Shown: positions 1 through 6,592 of the stretch, one piece after another
Position numbering within the stretch: position 1 is the first letter of the stretch
Layout: each line of letters begins with the position of its first letter
From: Ferrovum sp.
Lineage (GTDB): Bacteria; Pseudomonadota; Gammaproteobacteria; Burkholderiales; Ferrovaceae
Length of the DNA: 17,427 nucleotides
Assembly: GCA_027450105.1 (NCBI GenBank)
Contig: DAIDKJ010000009.1
Location: 1 to 17,427 of the forward strand
Direction of reading: 5' to 3'
Program-made: the position numbers and the translations under genes
The notes under the pieces: generated by a model
Database searches by the model: none
What the model was told of the DNA's origin: nothing
What the model saw: the letters and a program-made list of their open reading frames with translations, nothing else

Positions 1-786
1 GACGCGCAGGTCCAGACCAAAGTAGTCGCGGCGCGTCTTCACCGCCATCACCACCTCTTCGAGCGAGCAGTTGCCGGCGCGCTCGCCCAGGCCATTGATG
101 GTGCATTCCACCTGACGGGCCCCCGCCAACACTGCTGCCAGGGAATTGGAGACGGCCAGGCCCAGGTCGTTGTGGCAATGCACCGAAAAAATGGCCTGAT
201 CCGCGTTGGGGATGCGTTGCAGCAAGCTGGCGATCAAGGCTCCATACTGGAAGGGAATGGCATAACCTACCGTGTCGGGGATGTTGATGGTGCGCGCTCC
301 AGCGCGAATGGCGGCTTCAATGATGCGGCACAGGAAATCGGGCTCGGAGCGCACCGCATCTTCGCAGGAAAATTCCACATCGTCGGTCAAACTGCGGGCC
401 AGAGTGACGGCTTTCACCGCTGCTTCCAGCACCTGCTCGGGGGCCATACGCAATTTTTTTTGCATGTGGATGGGAGAGGTGGCAATGAAGGTGTGGATGC
501 GACCGGAAACGGCGGGTGCAATGGCCTCTCCAGCCCGGCGAATATCGTTTTCCTGGGCGCGTGCCAGGCCGCATACGGTACTGTCCTTGATGACCGCAGC
601 CACGGCGCGCACAGCCTCGAAGTCGCCGGGGCTAGCGGCCGGAAAACCAGCCTCGATGACATCCACTCTCAGGCGCTCCAACTGACGCCCAATACGGACT
701 TTTTCTTCGCGGGTCATGGAAGCACCGGGGCTTTGTTCCCCGTCGCGCAAGGTGGTGTCAAAGATGATCAACTGGGGCTGGTGCAT
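1..786 (-). CDS. leuA: 2-isopropylmalate synthase, N-terminal part (3' end outside window)
   Basis: Catalyses the first committed step of leucine biosynthesis: condensation of acetyl-CoA with 2-oxoisovalerate to 2-isopropylmalate in the cytoplasm. The minus-strand frame is open from an ATG at 784-786 to the left edge (262 codons). It shows the family's TIM-barrel signatures: FDTTLRDGEQSPGAS near residues 9-23, with the metal-binding Asp and catalytic Arg, then HCHNDLGLAVSN near residue 203 with the two metal-binding His, and GLGERAGN shortly after. The rest of the catalytic domain and the C-terminal LeuA-dimer regulatory domain lie outside the window. The start is well supported by a strong Shine-Dalgarno, TAAGGAG (794-800), 7 bases upstream, and by the conserved N-terminus. 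A leucine-rich leader ORF and a hairpin lie upstream, so leucine-responsive attenuation is likely. Homocitrate synthase is a relative, but the motifs fit LeuA better. Confidence 0.95.
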   Translation of the reverse strand, partial: MHQPQLIIFDTTLRDGEQSPGASMTREEKVRIGRQLERLRVDVIEAGFPAASPGDFEAVRAVAAVIKDSTVCGLARAQENDIRRAGEAIAPAVSGRIHTFIATSPIHMQKKLRMAPEQVLEAAVKAVTLARSLTDDVEFSCEDAVRSEPDFLCRIIEAAIRAGARTINIPDTVGYAIPFQYGALIASLLQRIPNADQAIFSVHCHNDLGLAVSNSLAAVLAGARQVECTINGLGERAGNCSLEEVVMAVKTRRDYFGLDLRV

Positions 787-823
787 GAAATATCTCCTTA
801 GGAGGCGATAACAATTTGGGATG

Positions 824-862
824 GGTCGCAATATCCGGTGGAATGAGCTGGAGAATACGACC
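824..862 (-). promoter_or_regulatory. Hairpin in leuA leader RNA (candidate attenuation element)
   Basis: On the minus strand GGTCGTATTCTCC (850-862) and GGATATTGCGACC (824-836) pair in 11 of 13 positions (one G-U included) around a 13-base loop. The hairpin sits between the leader peptide and the leuA ribosome-binding site. A second small hairpin (867-885; GCCTTC with GAGGGC) and U-rich stretches around 885-910 precede it. No stem directly followed by a U-run is seen here, so this could be an anti-terminator, pause or translation-control structure rather than a classical terminator. Confidence 0.4.
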
Positions 863-918
863 GTTAGCCCTCAAAACAGGAAGGCCATGAAAAAACGAGA
901 AAAAGGAAAGTGGGAAAT

Positions 919-990
919 TTAGCGCGCAGGGCGCAGCAGCAGGGCCAGAAGGCATTGCGGCGAGGATGAGTGGGCTTTGAGCGGGTCCAT
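919..990 (-). CDS. leuL: leuA leader peptide (Leu-rich, 23 aa)
   Basis: This small ORF in the leuA leader reads MDPLKAH, then SSSPQC, then LLALLLRPAR and a TAA stop. Five of six consecutive codons are leucine (CTT CTG GCC CTG CTG CTG), with one more Leu at codon 4. Such leaders sense charged tRNA-Leu through ribosome stalling in attenuation-controlled leucine operons (established for enterobacterial leuABCD). The ORF ends 132 bases before leuA. The predicted -10 box at 998-1003 would put the transcript start at about 990-991, so the peptide would be translated from an almost leaderless mRNA; no Shine-Dalgarno is visible. An in-frame GTG at 997-999 is an alternative start. The Leu cluster, its position and its strand are direct observations; function is inferred. 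Confidence 0.68.
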   Translation of the reverse strand: MDPLKAHSSSPQCLLALLLRPAR

Positions 991-997
991 AGGCTTC

Positions 998-1026
998 ACT
1001 ATAAAAGAATTGGGACAAACTCACAA
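998..1026 (-). promoter_or_regulatory. Predicted sigma-70 promoter of leuA
   Basis: On the minus strand TTGTGA (1021-1026, 4/6 to the -35 consensus) and TATAGT (998-1003, 5/6 to the -10) are separated by 17 bases. The predicted transcript start is near 990-991, giving a leader of about 200 bases before leuA. A perfect inverted repeat, CACAAG-C-CTTGTG (1022-1034), overlaps the -35 box and could be an operator. Confidence 0.5.
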
Positions 1027-1082
1027 GCCTTGTGCCTGTCGCAACCGTCTACTGCATCCCTCTCAAGGAAAGGATTGCGTGA

Positions 1083-3032
1083 TCAAAGGCGATTGGGGCT
1101 GGGGGTGGTCCATAGGGATTGATAGTTCCAGGTATAACTACCCCGATCGGCCTGAAACAAGGGGTTGCCGCGCAGCGCCAGTTGTTTGAGCGTGGTTTTG
1201 ATTTCCCGACGCTTCAGGGACTGGAAGAAATGACCCAGCCCGCGATTGGAATGCAGTAGTTCCACTTTGATGTGGTCCCGGATCGTCTGGATATGGCAGT
1301 GCTCCAGCGAGTTGCAGGCCAGGCGATCGGCTTCCAGATTCTGCAAGCGCTGCAGGGATTGTTGTGATTTTTCCTGAAGTGGGGTGAGCGGCAAGAGAAG
1401 CGAGGAAAATTTTTTGGTGAGCAGTTCCACCGCTTTTTTATCGTTGTCGGAGATGGTCAGGGTACCCTTGAGCAGAGCTTCTTGCATACGGATATATTTT
1501 TGCAGGAGAGGATCCGGATGGTCCCGCATGATCTGCTGGAGTTTTTGGGATAATAGCTGTTGCAGGTCATTCCACTGTCTCCGCTCCTGTTCCAGTTGTT
1601 GGTCGATCTCATCGGTATCTGGTAACACGATGAACACCACGGAGTCCATGTATTTGGTGGAGCCCAGAGTTGCCAGATCGAGGTGCTTTCCCATAACCAT
1701 GCAACCTTCGCCCAGGGTGATACTGACCTGTGTGGAAAGGATATCGCAATTGATGGCATGCTCGATGGTAACGGATTCGCCAATGATGGTGCAGTCCTCG
1801 GCATACTGCAGCACAATATTTCCATCTCGGGCCTCGATCAGGGAGTTGATGGCTTTTCCCTTGACCTGAATGTTGCCTCCGATGCTTTGGGCGTGTCCTC
1901 CCGAGATGTTGCTACCGAGAGTGAGATCGCCCTCGCGGGCGACCACTTTGCCATACACGGAAGCCATAAAGGACATATTCTGTCCTTCGATCATCCGCCC
2001 TTCCTGCACTTCTCCATATTCTTTGAATTCCTTCACATGAATCTGCAGGTCCCCGGTGGAGCGTATATTGACTCCGGTGCGGTTTTCTAGAGAAGCGGAA
2101 AGACAGATGGCTCCAGTATCAGGGTCGATGGTGACGAAACCATCCATGGCCGCCACCAGAAACTCTCCCTTGGAATTTTTCGTGATGTGTGTGCCGATGC
2201 CGCAGAGCAGGGCAAGATCCAGATCCTCGGGGGGGCGTGGCGCAATGGGCTGCCCCGTGACGCTAAATCCGAAATGGCCAACAACCGGGGGCATTTTTTG
2301 CAACAGGATATCTCCCTTATTGACATGGGGGAAGTGATTTTTGGCCCGCCGCATATCTGTGCGGCCGTTAGCCAAAATGAAGGGAGAGCGGTCCTGATGC
2401 ATTTTTTCAGATACTTCGACCACTTTGGCATCGAAGCTTTCTGTGGGACTCAGGGCCCGTGCCACTTCCGTGCGCACGGTGGCCTGTTCGCGCAAGTGCT
2501 TCCGGATGGTTTCCTCCAACAGCCCAAAGCGTACCCCTTTCAGCCACAAGGCGGCCACGAACTCGTCAAATTCCAGTTGCACCGGAGCCAGGCAGGTGAC
2601 CTCGTGATAGCCCAAGAGCTGGTTTTTTCCGTTGCCATCGACGCTGTAAATGGGCTGGTTGAGAATTTGGGGAGTCTGGATCGACTCAAAAAAATACTCT
2701 GCCACCGACCCATCATCCTCGATCATTACCTCGCGATACAGATTCTGTCGTTCGGGATCAAAGCGGGCTAGGCTTTTGGCCACACGGGCGCTGAGCAGTG
2801 GGCGATGCTCGAAATATTCCGTAGTAAAAAGTACGGCCATGAGCATCGGGTAGTCCACTTCAGAAAAAAGAAAGCCCTCGCGAAACAACGTGTCTACGTC
2901 CTTGAGCAGACGGTCATGGTCGGGACCGGAGACGATGCGCACAAACACCCCGCCGGGCTCCAGGGAAATCAATCCGTGCAGGTTCACCTCGTGCGGCATG
3001 AACTCGAGGTTGGAGAAGGCAGACGTTGTCAT
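1083..3032 (-). CDS. DUF342 / FapA-family protein
   Basis: A 649-residue protein of the DUF342 family (Pfam name FapA, 'flagellar assembly protein A'). Members are cytoplasmic proteins linked in some bacteria to flagella or surface functions, but their biochemical activity is not established. The N-terminal third is family-specific. The signature SVTGQPIAPRPPEDLDL appears near residue 260. It is followed by a long stretch of short beta-strand repeats (about residues 290-460; G-x-hydrophobic units such as GDLTLGSNISGG and GGNIQVKGKAI) predicted to form a right-handed beta-helix. A Gln/Leu/Glu-rich coiled coil follows (about 475-540). It stands alone here with no flagellar neighbours. The start at 3030-3032 has no strong Shine-Dalgarno; Met12 is an alternative start. 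The family call is firm; the role is unknown. Confidence 0.85.
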   Translation of the reverse strand: MTTSAFSNLEFMPHEVNLHGLISLEPGGVFVRIVSGPDHDRLLKDVDTLFREGFLFSEVDYPMLMAVLFTTEYFEHRPLLSARVAKSLARFDPERQNLYREVMIEDDGSVAEYFFESIQTPQILNQPIYSVDGNGKNQLLGYHEVTCLAPVQLEFDEFVAALWLKGVRFGLLEETIRKHLREQATVRTEVARALSPTESFDAKVVEVSEKMHQDRSPFILANGRTDMRRAKNHFPHVNKGDILLQKMPPVVGHFGFSVTGQPIAPRPPEDLDLALLCGIGTHITKNSKGEFLVAAMDGFVTIDPDTGAICLSASLENRTGVNIRSTGDLQIHVKEFKEYGEVQEGRMIEGQNMSFMASVYGKVVAREGDLTLGSNISGGHAQSIGGNIQVKGKAINSLIEARDGNIVLQYAEDCTIIGESVTIEHAINCDILSTQVSITLGEGCMVMGKHLDLATLGSTKYMDSVVFIVLPDTDEIDQQLEQERRQWNDLQQLLSQKLQQIMRDHPDPLLQKYIRMQEALLKGTLTISDNDKKAVELLTKKFSSLLLPLTPLQEKSQQSLQRLQNLEADRLACNSLEHCHIQTIRDHIKVELLHSNRGLGHFFQSLKRREIKTTLKQLALRGNPLFQADRGSYTWNYQSLWTTPSPNRL

Positions 3033-3070
3033 GGCTGAAGCACTGTTTTTTGTGTTTTTATGATGTTCTG

Positions 3071-3098
3071 ATTATGCACCAAGGATTCAGACAGTTAA
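3071..3098 (-). promoter_or_regulatory. Possible sigma-70 promoter of the DUF342 gene
   Basis: On the minus strand TTAACT (3093-3098, 4/6) and CATAAT (3071-3076, 5/6) are 16 bases apart, about 40 bases before the start codon. The predicted transcript start is near 3064. The surrounding DNA is AT-rich relative to the window. This is a pattern match only. Confidence 0.35.
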
Positions 3099-3186
3099 AA
3101 TTTTTTGCACACCAGATCCAATCCCTTTGTGGGATCAAAACGGCAACGCTCTGAATAGGTTATCGGCACAGGTGCTGCCGGCTTCA

Positions 3187-3209
3187 ATTGTTGCGTATTT
3201 GGCAACAAT
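3187..3209. repeat. Perfect 8-bp inverted repeat in divergent intergenic region
   Basis: ATTGTTGC (3187-3194) and GCAACAAT (3202-3209) form a perfect inverted repeat with a 7-base spacer. It lies between the divergent DUF342 gene and the dioxygenase operon. It could be an operator for a dimeric regulator acting on either promoter. The T-rich tract at 3217-3232 starts 8 bases after the stem, so a terminator is less likely. Confidence 0.45.
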
Positions 3210-3317
3210 GAAATGCTTTTTGTTATCTTTTTACAGCCCAATAATCCGGGTACAGTTCTATCAACGAGGCATAGCCCCCGAGGCAATGCCTCAATGAACC
3301 AGCGCACAGGAGAGGAT

Positions 3318-4148
3318 ATGATGACAATTGGCACAGACGGTTCCAATCCCAACGAGGTGCTGCCCACCTTCTTCGTCCCCCATGGGGCTCCACCCTTTGC
3401 TTTGCGCCCCGGCGTAGCCGGTGCGGTCTTGAGTCAAGCTGCTGCACGTCTGCCGGCAGTACGCGCCATCTTGATCATCAGTGCCCATTGGGAAACTGCG
3501 ACTGTGCAGGTGGGTTCCGCTCAGCGCCCAAAAACCATCCATGACTTTTGGGGTTTTGCGCCGGAGCTGTACGAGATTCGCTATCCCGCCACAGGTTGCC
3601 CGGAAGTGGCCCAGCGGGTTGTCAACACCTTACAGGGGGCAGGGTTTGAAGCCCAGACTGCGCCCGAGCGGGGGCTTGACCATGGGGCCTGGATACCCCT
3701 GCGTTTCATGTTTGCTCAAGCGGATGTACCCGTGCTGCCGCTTTCCCTTCAACCTCATCAGGATGCCGCCTACCACTACCGCCTGGGGCAGGCACTGGCT
3801 CCGCTGACCCGGGAGGGAATCCTGGTGCTGGCCTCGGGTAATCTGACGCATAATTTGCGAGATTATCTGCAAGGTCTTCATGCCGGTGGGGCGACCCCGG
3901 CCTATGTCCGACAGTTTTCCGATTGGATTTGGGCCCGTTTGCAGCGGCACGAGTTGCCGGCCCTTCTGGATTACCGTGCCCAGGCGCCTGACGCCGTGCG
4001 TGCACATCCTCGCGACGAACATCTGTTGCCCCTGTTTGTGGCCTTGGGGGCTGCTGGAGGTGACGCAAATGTCGAACGCCTGCATGCGGGCATCGACGAA
4101 GGCGTGATTGCCATGGATGCCTTCCAGTTTGGGGGGCAGAATTCATGA
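3318..4148 (+). CDS. DODA/YgiD-type extradiol dioxygenase family protein
   Basis: A 276-residue member of the class III (LigB-like) extradiol ring-cleavage dioxygenase family, similar to E. coli YgiD and plant DOPA dioxygenase. These cytoplasmic enzymes bind one metal (Fe or Zn) and open catechol-type rings; the native substrate of the bacterial members is often unknown. The expected metal and catalytic histidines are visible: His22 (FVPHGAPP), His57 (ISAHWE), His122 (GLDHGAW), His178 (SGNLTHNL) and His235 (DEHLLPL). The start at 3318 is preferred because AGGAG (3308-3312) lies 5 bases upstream; a second ATG directly follows at 3321. A longer in-frame reading from 3213 adds residues without family similarity. 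The stop overlaps the next start (ATGA), so it is translationally coupled to the cytochrome b561 gene. Confidence 0.86.
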   Translation: MMTIGTDGSNPNEVLPTFFVPHGAPPFALRPGVAGAVLSQAAARLPAVRAILIISAHWETATVQVGSAQRPKTIHDFWGFAPELYEIRYPATGCPEVAQRVVNTLQGAGFEAQTAPERGLDHGAWIPLRFMFAQADVPVLPLSLQPHQDAAYHYRLGQALAPLTREGILVLASGNLTHNLRDYLQGLHAGGATPAYVRQFSDWIWARLQRHELPALLDYRAQAPDAVRAHPRDEHLLPLFVALGAAGGDANVERLHAGIDEGVIAMDAFQFGGQNS

Positions 4149-4720
4149 CCTCGGGCGCTCAATATTCTGCCAACGCACAGTACACGGCCACGGCCAAGGG
4201 GTTGCATTGGTTCATGGCGTTGGGCTTGCTCGGCCTGTTTTCCTTGGGGTTATACATGGCCGATCTGCACTTTTCGCCCTTGAAATTGAAACTCTATTCC
4301 TGGCATAAATGGGCTGGGGTGACTTTGTTTCTTCTGGCCCTGTTGCGTCTGTTCTGGCGTCTTACCCATCGCCCTCCGGAACTGCCCGGGCATATGACCT
4401 CCCTGGAGCGGTGGTTGGCGCATTCTGGGCATGCGTTGCTGTATGTGCTCCTGTTTGCCATTCCTTTGAGTGGCTGGTTGATGAGTTCAGCCAAAGGGGT
4501 ACAAACGGTGTACTTCGGTCTCTGGCCGATTCCGGATCTCTTGTCCAAAGACAAGTCCTTGGGAGACGCCCTGCACGAGGTACACGAAACGCTCAACTGG
4601 ATATTGGCGCTGGTGGTGACGGGACATGCGCTGGTGGCGTTAAAACACCACTTTGTTGATCACGATGCGGTATTGCGACGCATGCTCCCCGGCACTTCCG
4701 GGAAAAATCGAGGATACTGA
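4145..4720 (+). CDS. Cytochrome b561 family protein (YceJ/CybB-like)
   Basis: A 191-residue inner-membrane di-heme b-type cytochrome, expected to move electrons between the quinone pool and periplasmic partners. Four hydrophobic helices are visible at about residues 19-38, 55-72, 96-113 and 150-167. Candidate heme-ligand histidines are His21 (GLHWF), His54 (SWHKW), His96 or neighbours (LAHSGHALLY), His147 (HEVHETLNW) and His161. The start ATG overlaps the dioxygenase stop by four bases, and the YceI gene begins two bases after this stop. The b561-YceI pairing is the same as E. coli yceJ-yceI, which supports a joint redox or lipid-quinone role; the exact electron donor and acceptor cannot be read from sequence. 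Confidence 0.9.
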   Translation: MTSGAQYSANAQYTATAKGLHWFMALGLLGLFSLGLYMADLHFSPLKLKLYSWHKWAGVTLFLLALLRLFWRLTHRPPELPGHMTSLERWLAHSGHALLYVLLFAIPLSGWLMSSAKGVQTVYFGLWPIPDLLSKDKSLGDALHEVHETLNWILALVVTGHALVALKHHFVDHDAVLRRMLPGTSGKNRGY

Positions 4721-4721
4721 A

Positions 4722-5459
4722 ATGCACTCCATTCCCATGTTACACCCCCGTACATCTGTTCCCAACCCTCTGCGCCCCTTGGTAAACCGTGCTCAGGCCC
4801 CTACCCCCCTCAAGGCGCGTGTCGCCAGGGTGTTCGCCAGCGCCCACTCGCAGCCTACCGGACACAACGCTGCGCGACATCTGCTCCGCAGGCGCTGGAG
4901 CCAGTCTGCCCTGGGACTGGCTGGTGTGTTGTGGGTTTCCTTTTGGCCCGAGTTGGGCGCTGCCACGGAATTCAATACGCTCCAACCCGCTCAAAGCACG
5001 CTGCTGTTTGCGTATAAACAGATGAACGTACCCATGGAAGGACGCTTCAAAACCTTTGCCGCCCAACTGCATTTTGATCCGGCCAAACCGGCCCAGGGAA
5101 AAGCCGTGCTGGAGGCCCCCATTGCGAGTCTCGATACCGGCTCGGACGAGGCAAATGATGAAGTAGGTGCTGCCGCCTGGTTCAACAGCAAGAAATTTCC
5201 GACGGCACGCTTCGAAAGCACCACCATTCAACCCTTGGGGGGAAATCGCTATGAAGTCAGCGGACCCCTGACCATCAAAGGGCATACCCGCTTGGTGAGC
5301 GCGCCTGTGACGGTGGCCATTCAAGGCAACCGCGCTGTCTTTGACGGCAGTTTTGATGTCCGGCGTGCGGATTTTTCGGTGGGAGAGGGGACCTGGGCCG
5401 ATTTTGGAACCGTGGCCAATGAGATACACATCAAATTTCATCTTGTAACCACTCCCTGA
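4722..5459 (+). CDS. yceI: YceI-family periplasmic protein with long N-terminal extension
   Basis: A 245-residue protein. Residues from about 80 to the end form the YceI lipocalin-like beta-barrel, which in related proteins binds a polyprenyl or amphiphilic ligand. Family patterns include FNTLQPAQSTLLFAYKQM at the domain start and the ending ADFGTVANEIHIKFHL. A hydrophobic segment (about residues 62-80, SALGLAGVLWVSFWPELGAA) preceded by LLRRRW looks like a signal sequence, possibly Tat-like, but it is preceded by an unusual 60-residue Pro/Arg-rich extension. AGGA (4711-4714) lies 7 bases before the chosen ATG; no in-frame start nearer to the signal sequence has a good ribosome site. It is the last gene of the dioxygenase-b561-YceI operon. 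Its putative isoprenoid ligand sits well beside the ispB gene downstream, though that link is inference. Confidence 0.88.
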   Translation: MHSIPMLHPRTSVPNPLRPLVNRAQAPTPLKARVARVFASAHSQPTGHNAARHLLRRRWSQSALGLAGVLWVSFWPELGAATEFNTLQPAQSTLLFAYKQMNVPMEGRFKTFAAQLHFDPAKPAQGKAVLEAPIASLDTGSDEANDEVGAAAWFNSKKFPTARFESTTIQPLGGNRYEVSGPLTIKGHTRLVSAPVTVAIQGNRAVFDGSFDVRRADFSVGEGTWADFGTVANEIHIKFHLVTTP

Positions 5460-5513
5460 AGATTGGCTCTGCGTGAACCCGCTGTGCCTCGCTGGGGCCA
5501 CTGCAATGAAAGG

Positions 5514-5544
5514 TTGCAACAAGGCTTCGAGGTTTCTGTAAAAT
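5514..5544 (+). promoter_or_regulatory. Possible promoter for ispB
   Basis: TTGCAA (5514-5519, 4/6) and TAAAAT (5539-5544, 5/6) are separated by 19 bases, longer than ideal. A transcript starting near 5551 would include the short ORF at 5578. Weak support; readthrough from yceI is equally possible as no terminator is visible in 5460-5510. Confidence 0.3.
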
Positions 5545-5577
5545 GGGCAGGGTTTGTCAGGCCCGATGCGAGGAGAA

Positions 5578-5604
5578 ATGAAATCGATCAGCGTGCTCTC
5601 ATGA
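5578..5604 (+). CDS. Short leader ORF coupled to ispB (8 codons)
   Basis: Reads MKSISVLS and stops with a TGA that overlaps the ispB ATG (TCATGA). AGGAG (5571-5575) sits 2 bases before this ATG, whereas the same Shine-Dalgarno is 25 bases from the ispB start and nothing better lies closer. The arrangement suggests ribosomes load here and reinitiate at ispB. This is inference from spacing; the peptide has no recognisable function. Confidence 0.35.
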   Translation: MKSISVLS

Positions 5605-6572
5605 ATTTTGATGCCATTCGCCATCTGGTGCAGGAGGATATGGTGGCAGTGGATCAAGTGATCCGGCAGCAATTGCACTCCCATGTGGTGTTGGTTCGTC
5701 AAGTGGCGGAATACATCATTCACAGTGGTGGCAAGCGTTTGCGCCCCATCCTGACGTTGCTGGTGGCACGGGCTCTCAACTACCGGGGGAGCCATCACCA
5801 CACCCTGGCGGCCGTTGTGGAGTTCATACATACAGCCACCCTGCTGCATGACGATGTGGTGGATAAATCAGAAATGCGTCGCGGAAAAAAAACCGCCAAC
5901 GAACGCTTCGGCAACGCGGCCAGTGTGTTGGTGGGCGATTTCGTTTACTCTCGCTCCTTCCAGATGATGGTTTCGGTCAACAACATGCAGGTCATGCAGG
6001 TGTTGGCCGATGCTACCAATGTCATCGCTGAGGGCGAAGTCTTGCAGTTGCTGCATTGTCACGACCCGGATGTGGATGAGAACCGCTACCTACAGGTCAT
6101 TCGCTACAAAACGGCCAAACTGTTTGAGGCAGCAGCCCGCTTGGGAGCCATTTTGGCCGAGGCGCCCGACTCCGTTCAAGAGCGTATGGCCGCTTTTGGA
6201 GCGGCGCTGGGCACGGCGTTTCAGATCATCGATGACGTTCTGGATTATTCTGGCGAGCAAGACCAGATCGGCAAAAACCTGGGAGACGATCTGGCCGAGG
6301 GCAAGGCCACGCTGCCCCTCATTTACGTCATGCGCACTGGTAACCCCCAGGATAGTGCCCTCATTCGCCAGGTCATCACCCAAGGCGGGGCCGAGAACCT
6401 GGCCATGGTGGTGGAAATCATCCAGCGCTCGGGTGCCCTGGATTACGCCCGCAACATTGCCCAGCAGGCAGTGGATGAGAGTTGTGTTCATCTGGCAGCG
6501 GCCCTTCCTGCCTCGGAAGAGCGCACGGCCCTGGAAAACCTGGCTCGTTTGGCTGTTCACCGCAACCATTAG
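5601..6572 (+). CDS. ispB: Long-chain all-trans polyprenyl diphosphate synthase (octaprenyl type)
   Basis: A 323-residue trans-isoprenyl diphosphate synthase, matching the usual IspB length. It extends farnesyl diphosphate with isopentenyl units to make the side chain of ubiquinone or menaquinone. Both aspartate-rich motifs are intact: DDVVD (84-88) and DDVLD (211-215), along with GGKRLRP (43-49), GKNLGDDLAEGKATLPLIY, and a typical KT pair (YKTAKLFEAA). Small residues Ala79 and Thr80, just before the first motif, fit a long-chain product. The start at 5601 was chosen because it gives the canonical N-terminus; an in-frame extension to a TTG at 5463 has no family similarity. Translation may be coupled to a short upstream ORF. 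Octaprenyl versus nonaprenyl product length cannot be decided. Confidence 0.93.
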   Translation: MNFDAIRHLVQEDMVAVDQVIRQQLHSHVVLVRQVAEYIIHSGGKRLRPILTLLVARALNYRGSHHHTLAAVVEFIHTATLLHDDVVDKSEMRRGKKTANERFGNAASVLVGDFVYSRSFQMMVSVNNMQVMQVLADATNVIAEGEVLQLLHCHDPDVDENRYLQVIRYKTAKLFEAAARLGAILAEAPDSVQERMAAFGAALGTAFQIIDDVLDYSGEQDQIGKNLGDDLAEGKATLPLIYVMRTGNPQDSALIRQVITQGGAENLAMVVEIIQRSGALDYARNIAQQAVDESCVHLAAALPASEERTALENLARLAVHRNH

Positions 6573-6575
6573 CTT

Positions 6576-6590
6576 ACCCCCGGAGGGGGT
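6576..6590 (+). promoter_or_regulatory. GC hairpin containing the amidotransferase ribosome-binding site
   Basis: ACCCCC (6576-6581) and GGGGGT (6585-6590) pair perfectly around a GGA loop, three bases after the ispB stop. The Shine-Dalgarno GGAGG (6582-6586) is in the loop and 3' arm, and the ATG follows at 6593. No U-run follows, so it is not a classical terminator; it is placed to limit translation initiation. Confidence 0.5.
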
Positions 6591-6592
6591 GC

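Noticed and set aside
172..801. 209-codon plus-strand ORF
   Set aside because: Lies antisense to leuA, whose conserved motifs are on the minus strand; no family resemblance of its own.
3280..3292. GAGGC-AAT-GCCTC mini-hairpin before the dioxygenase gene
   Set aside because: Only 5 bp, no U-run, not positioned to hide the ribosome site; could be chance.
3213..3317. Extended N-terminus of the dioxygenase from an ATG at 3213
   Set aside because: No Shine-Dalgarno, added residues lack family similarity, and a good AGGAG precedes the ATG at 3318.
4740..5849. 369-codon minus-strand ORF
   Set aside because: Runs antisense through the YceI and ispB genes, both with clear motifs; a by-product of GC-rich codon use.
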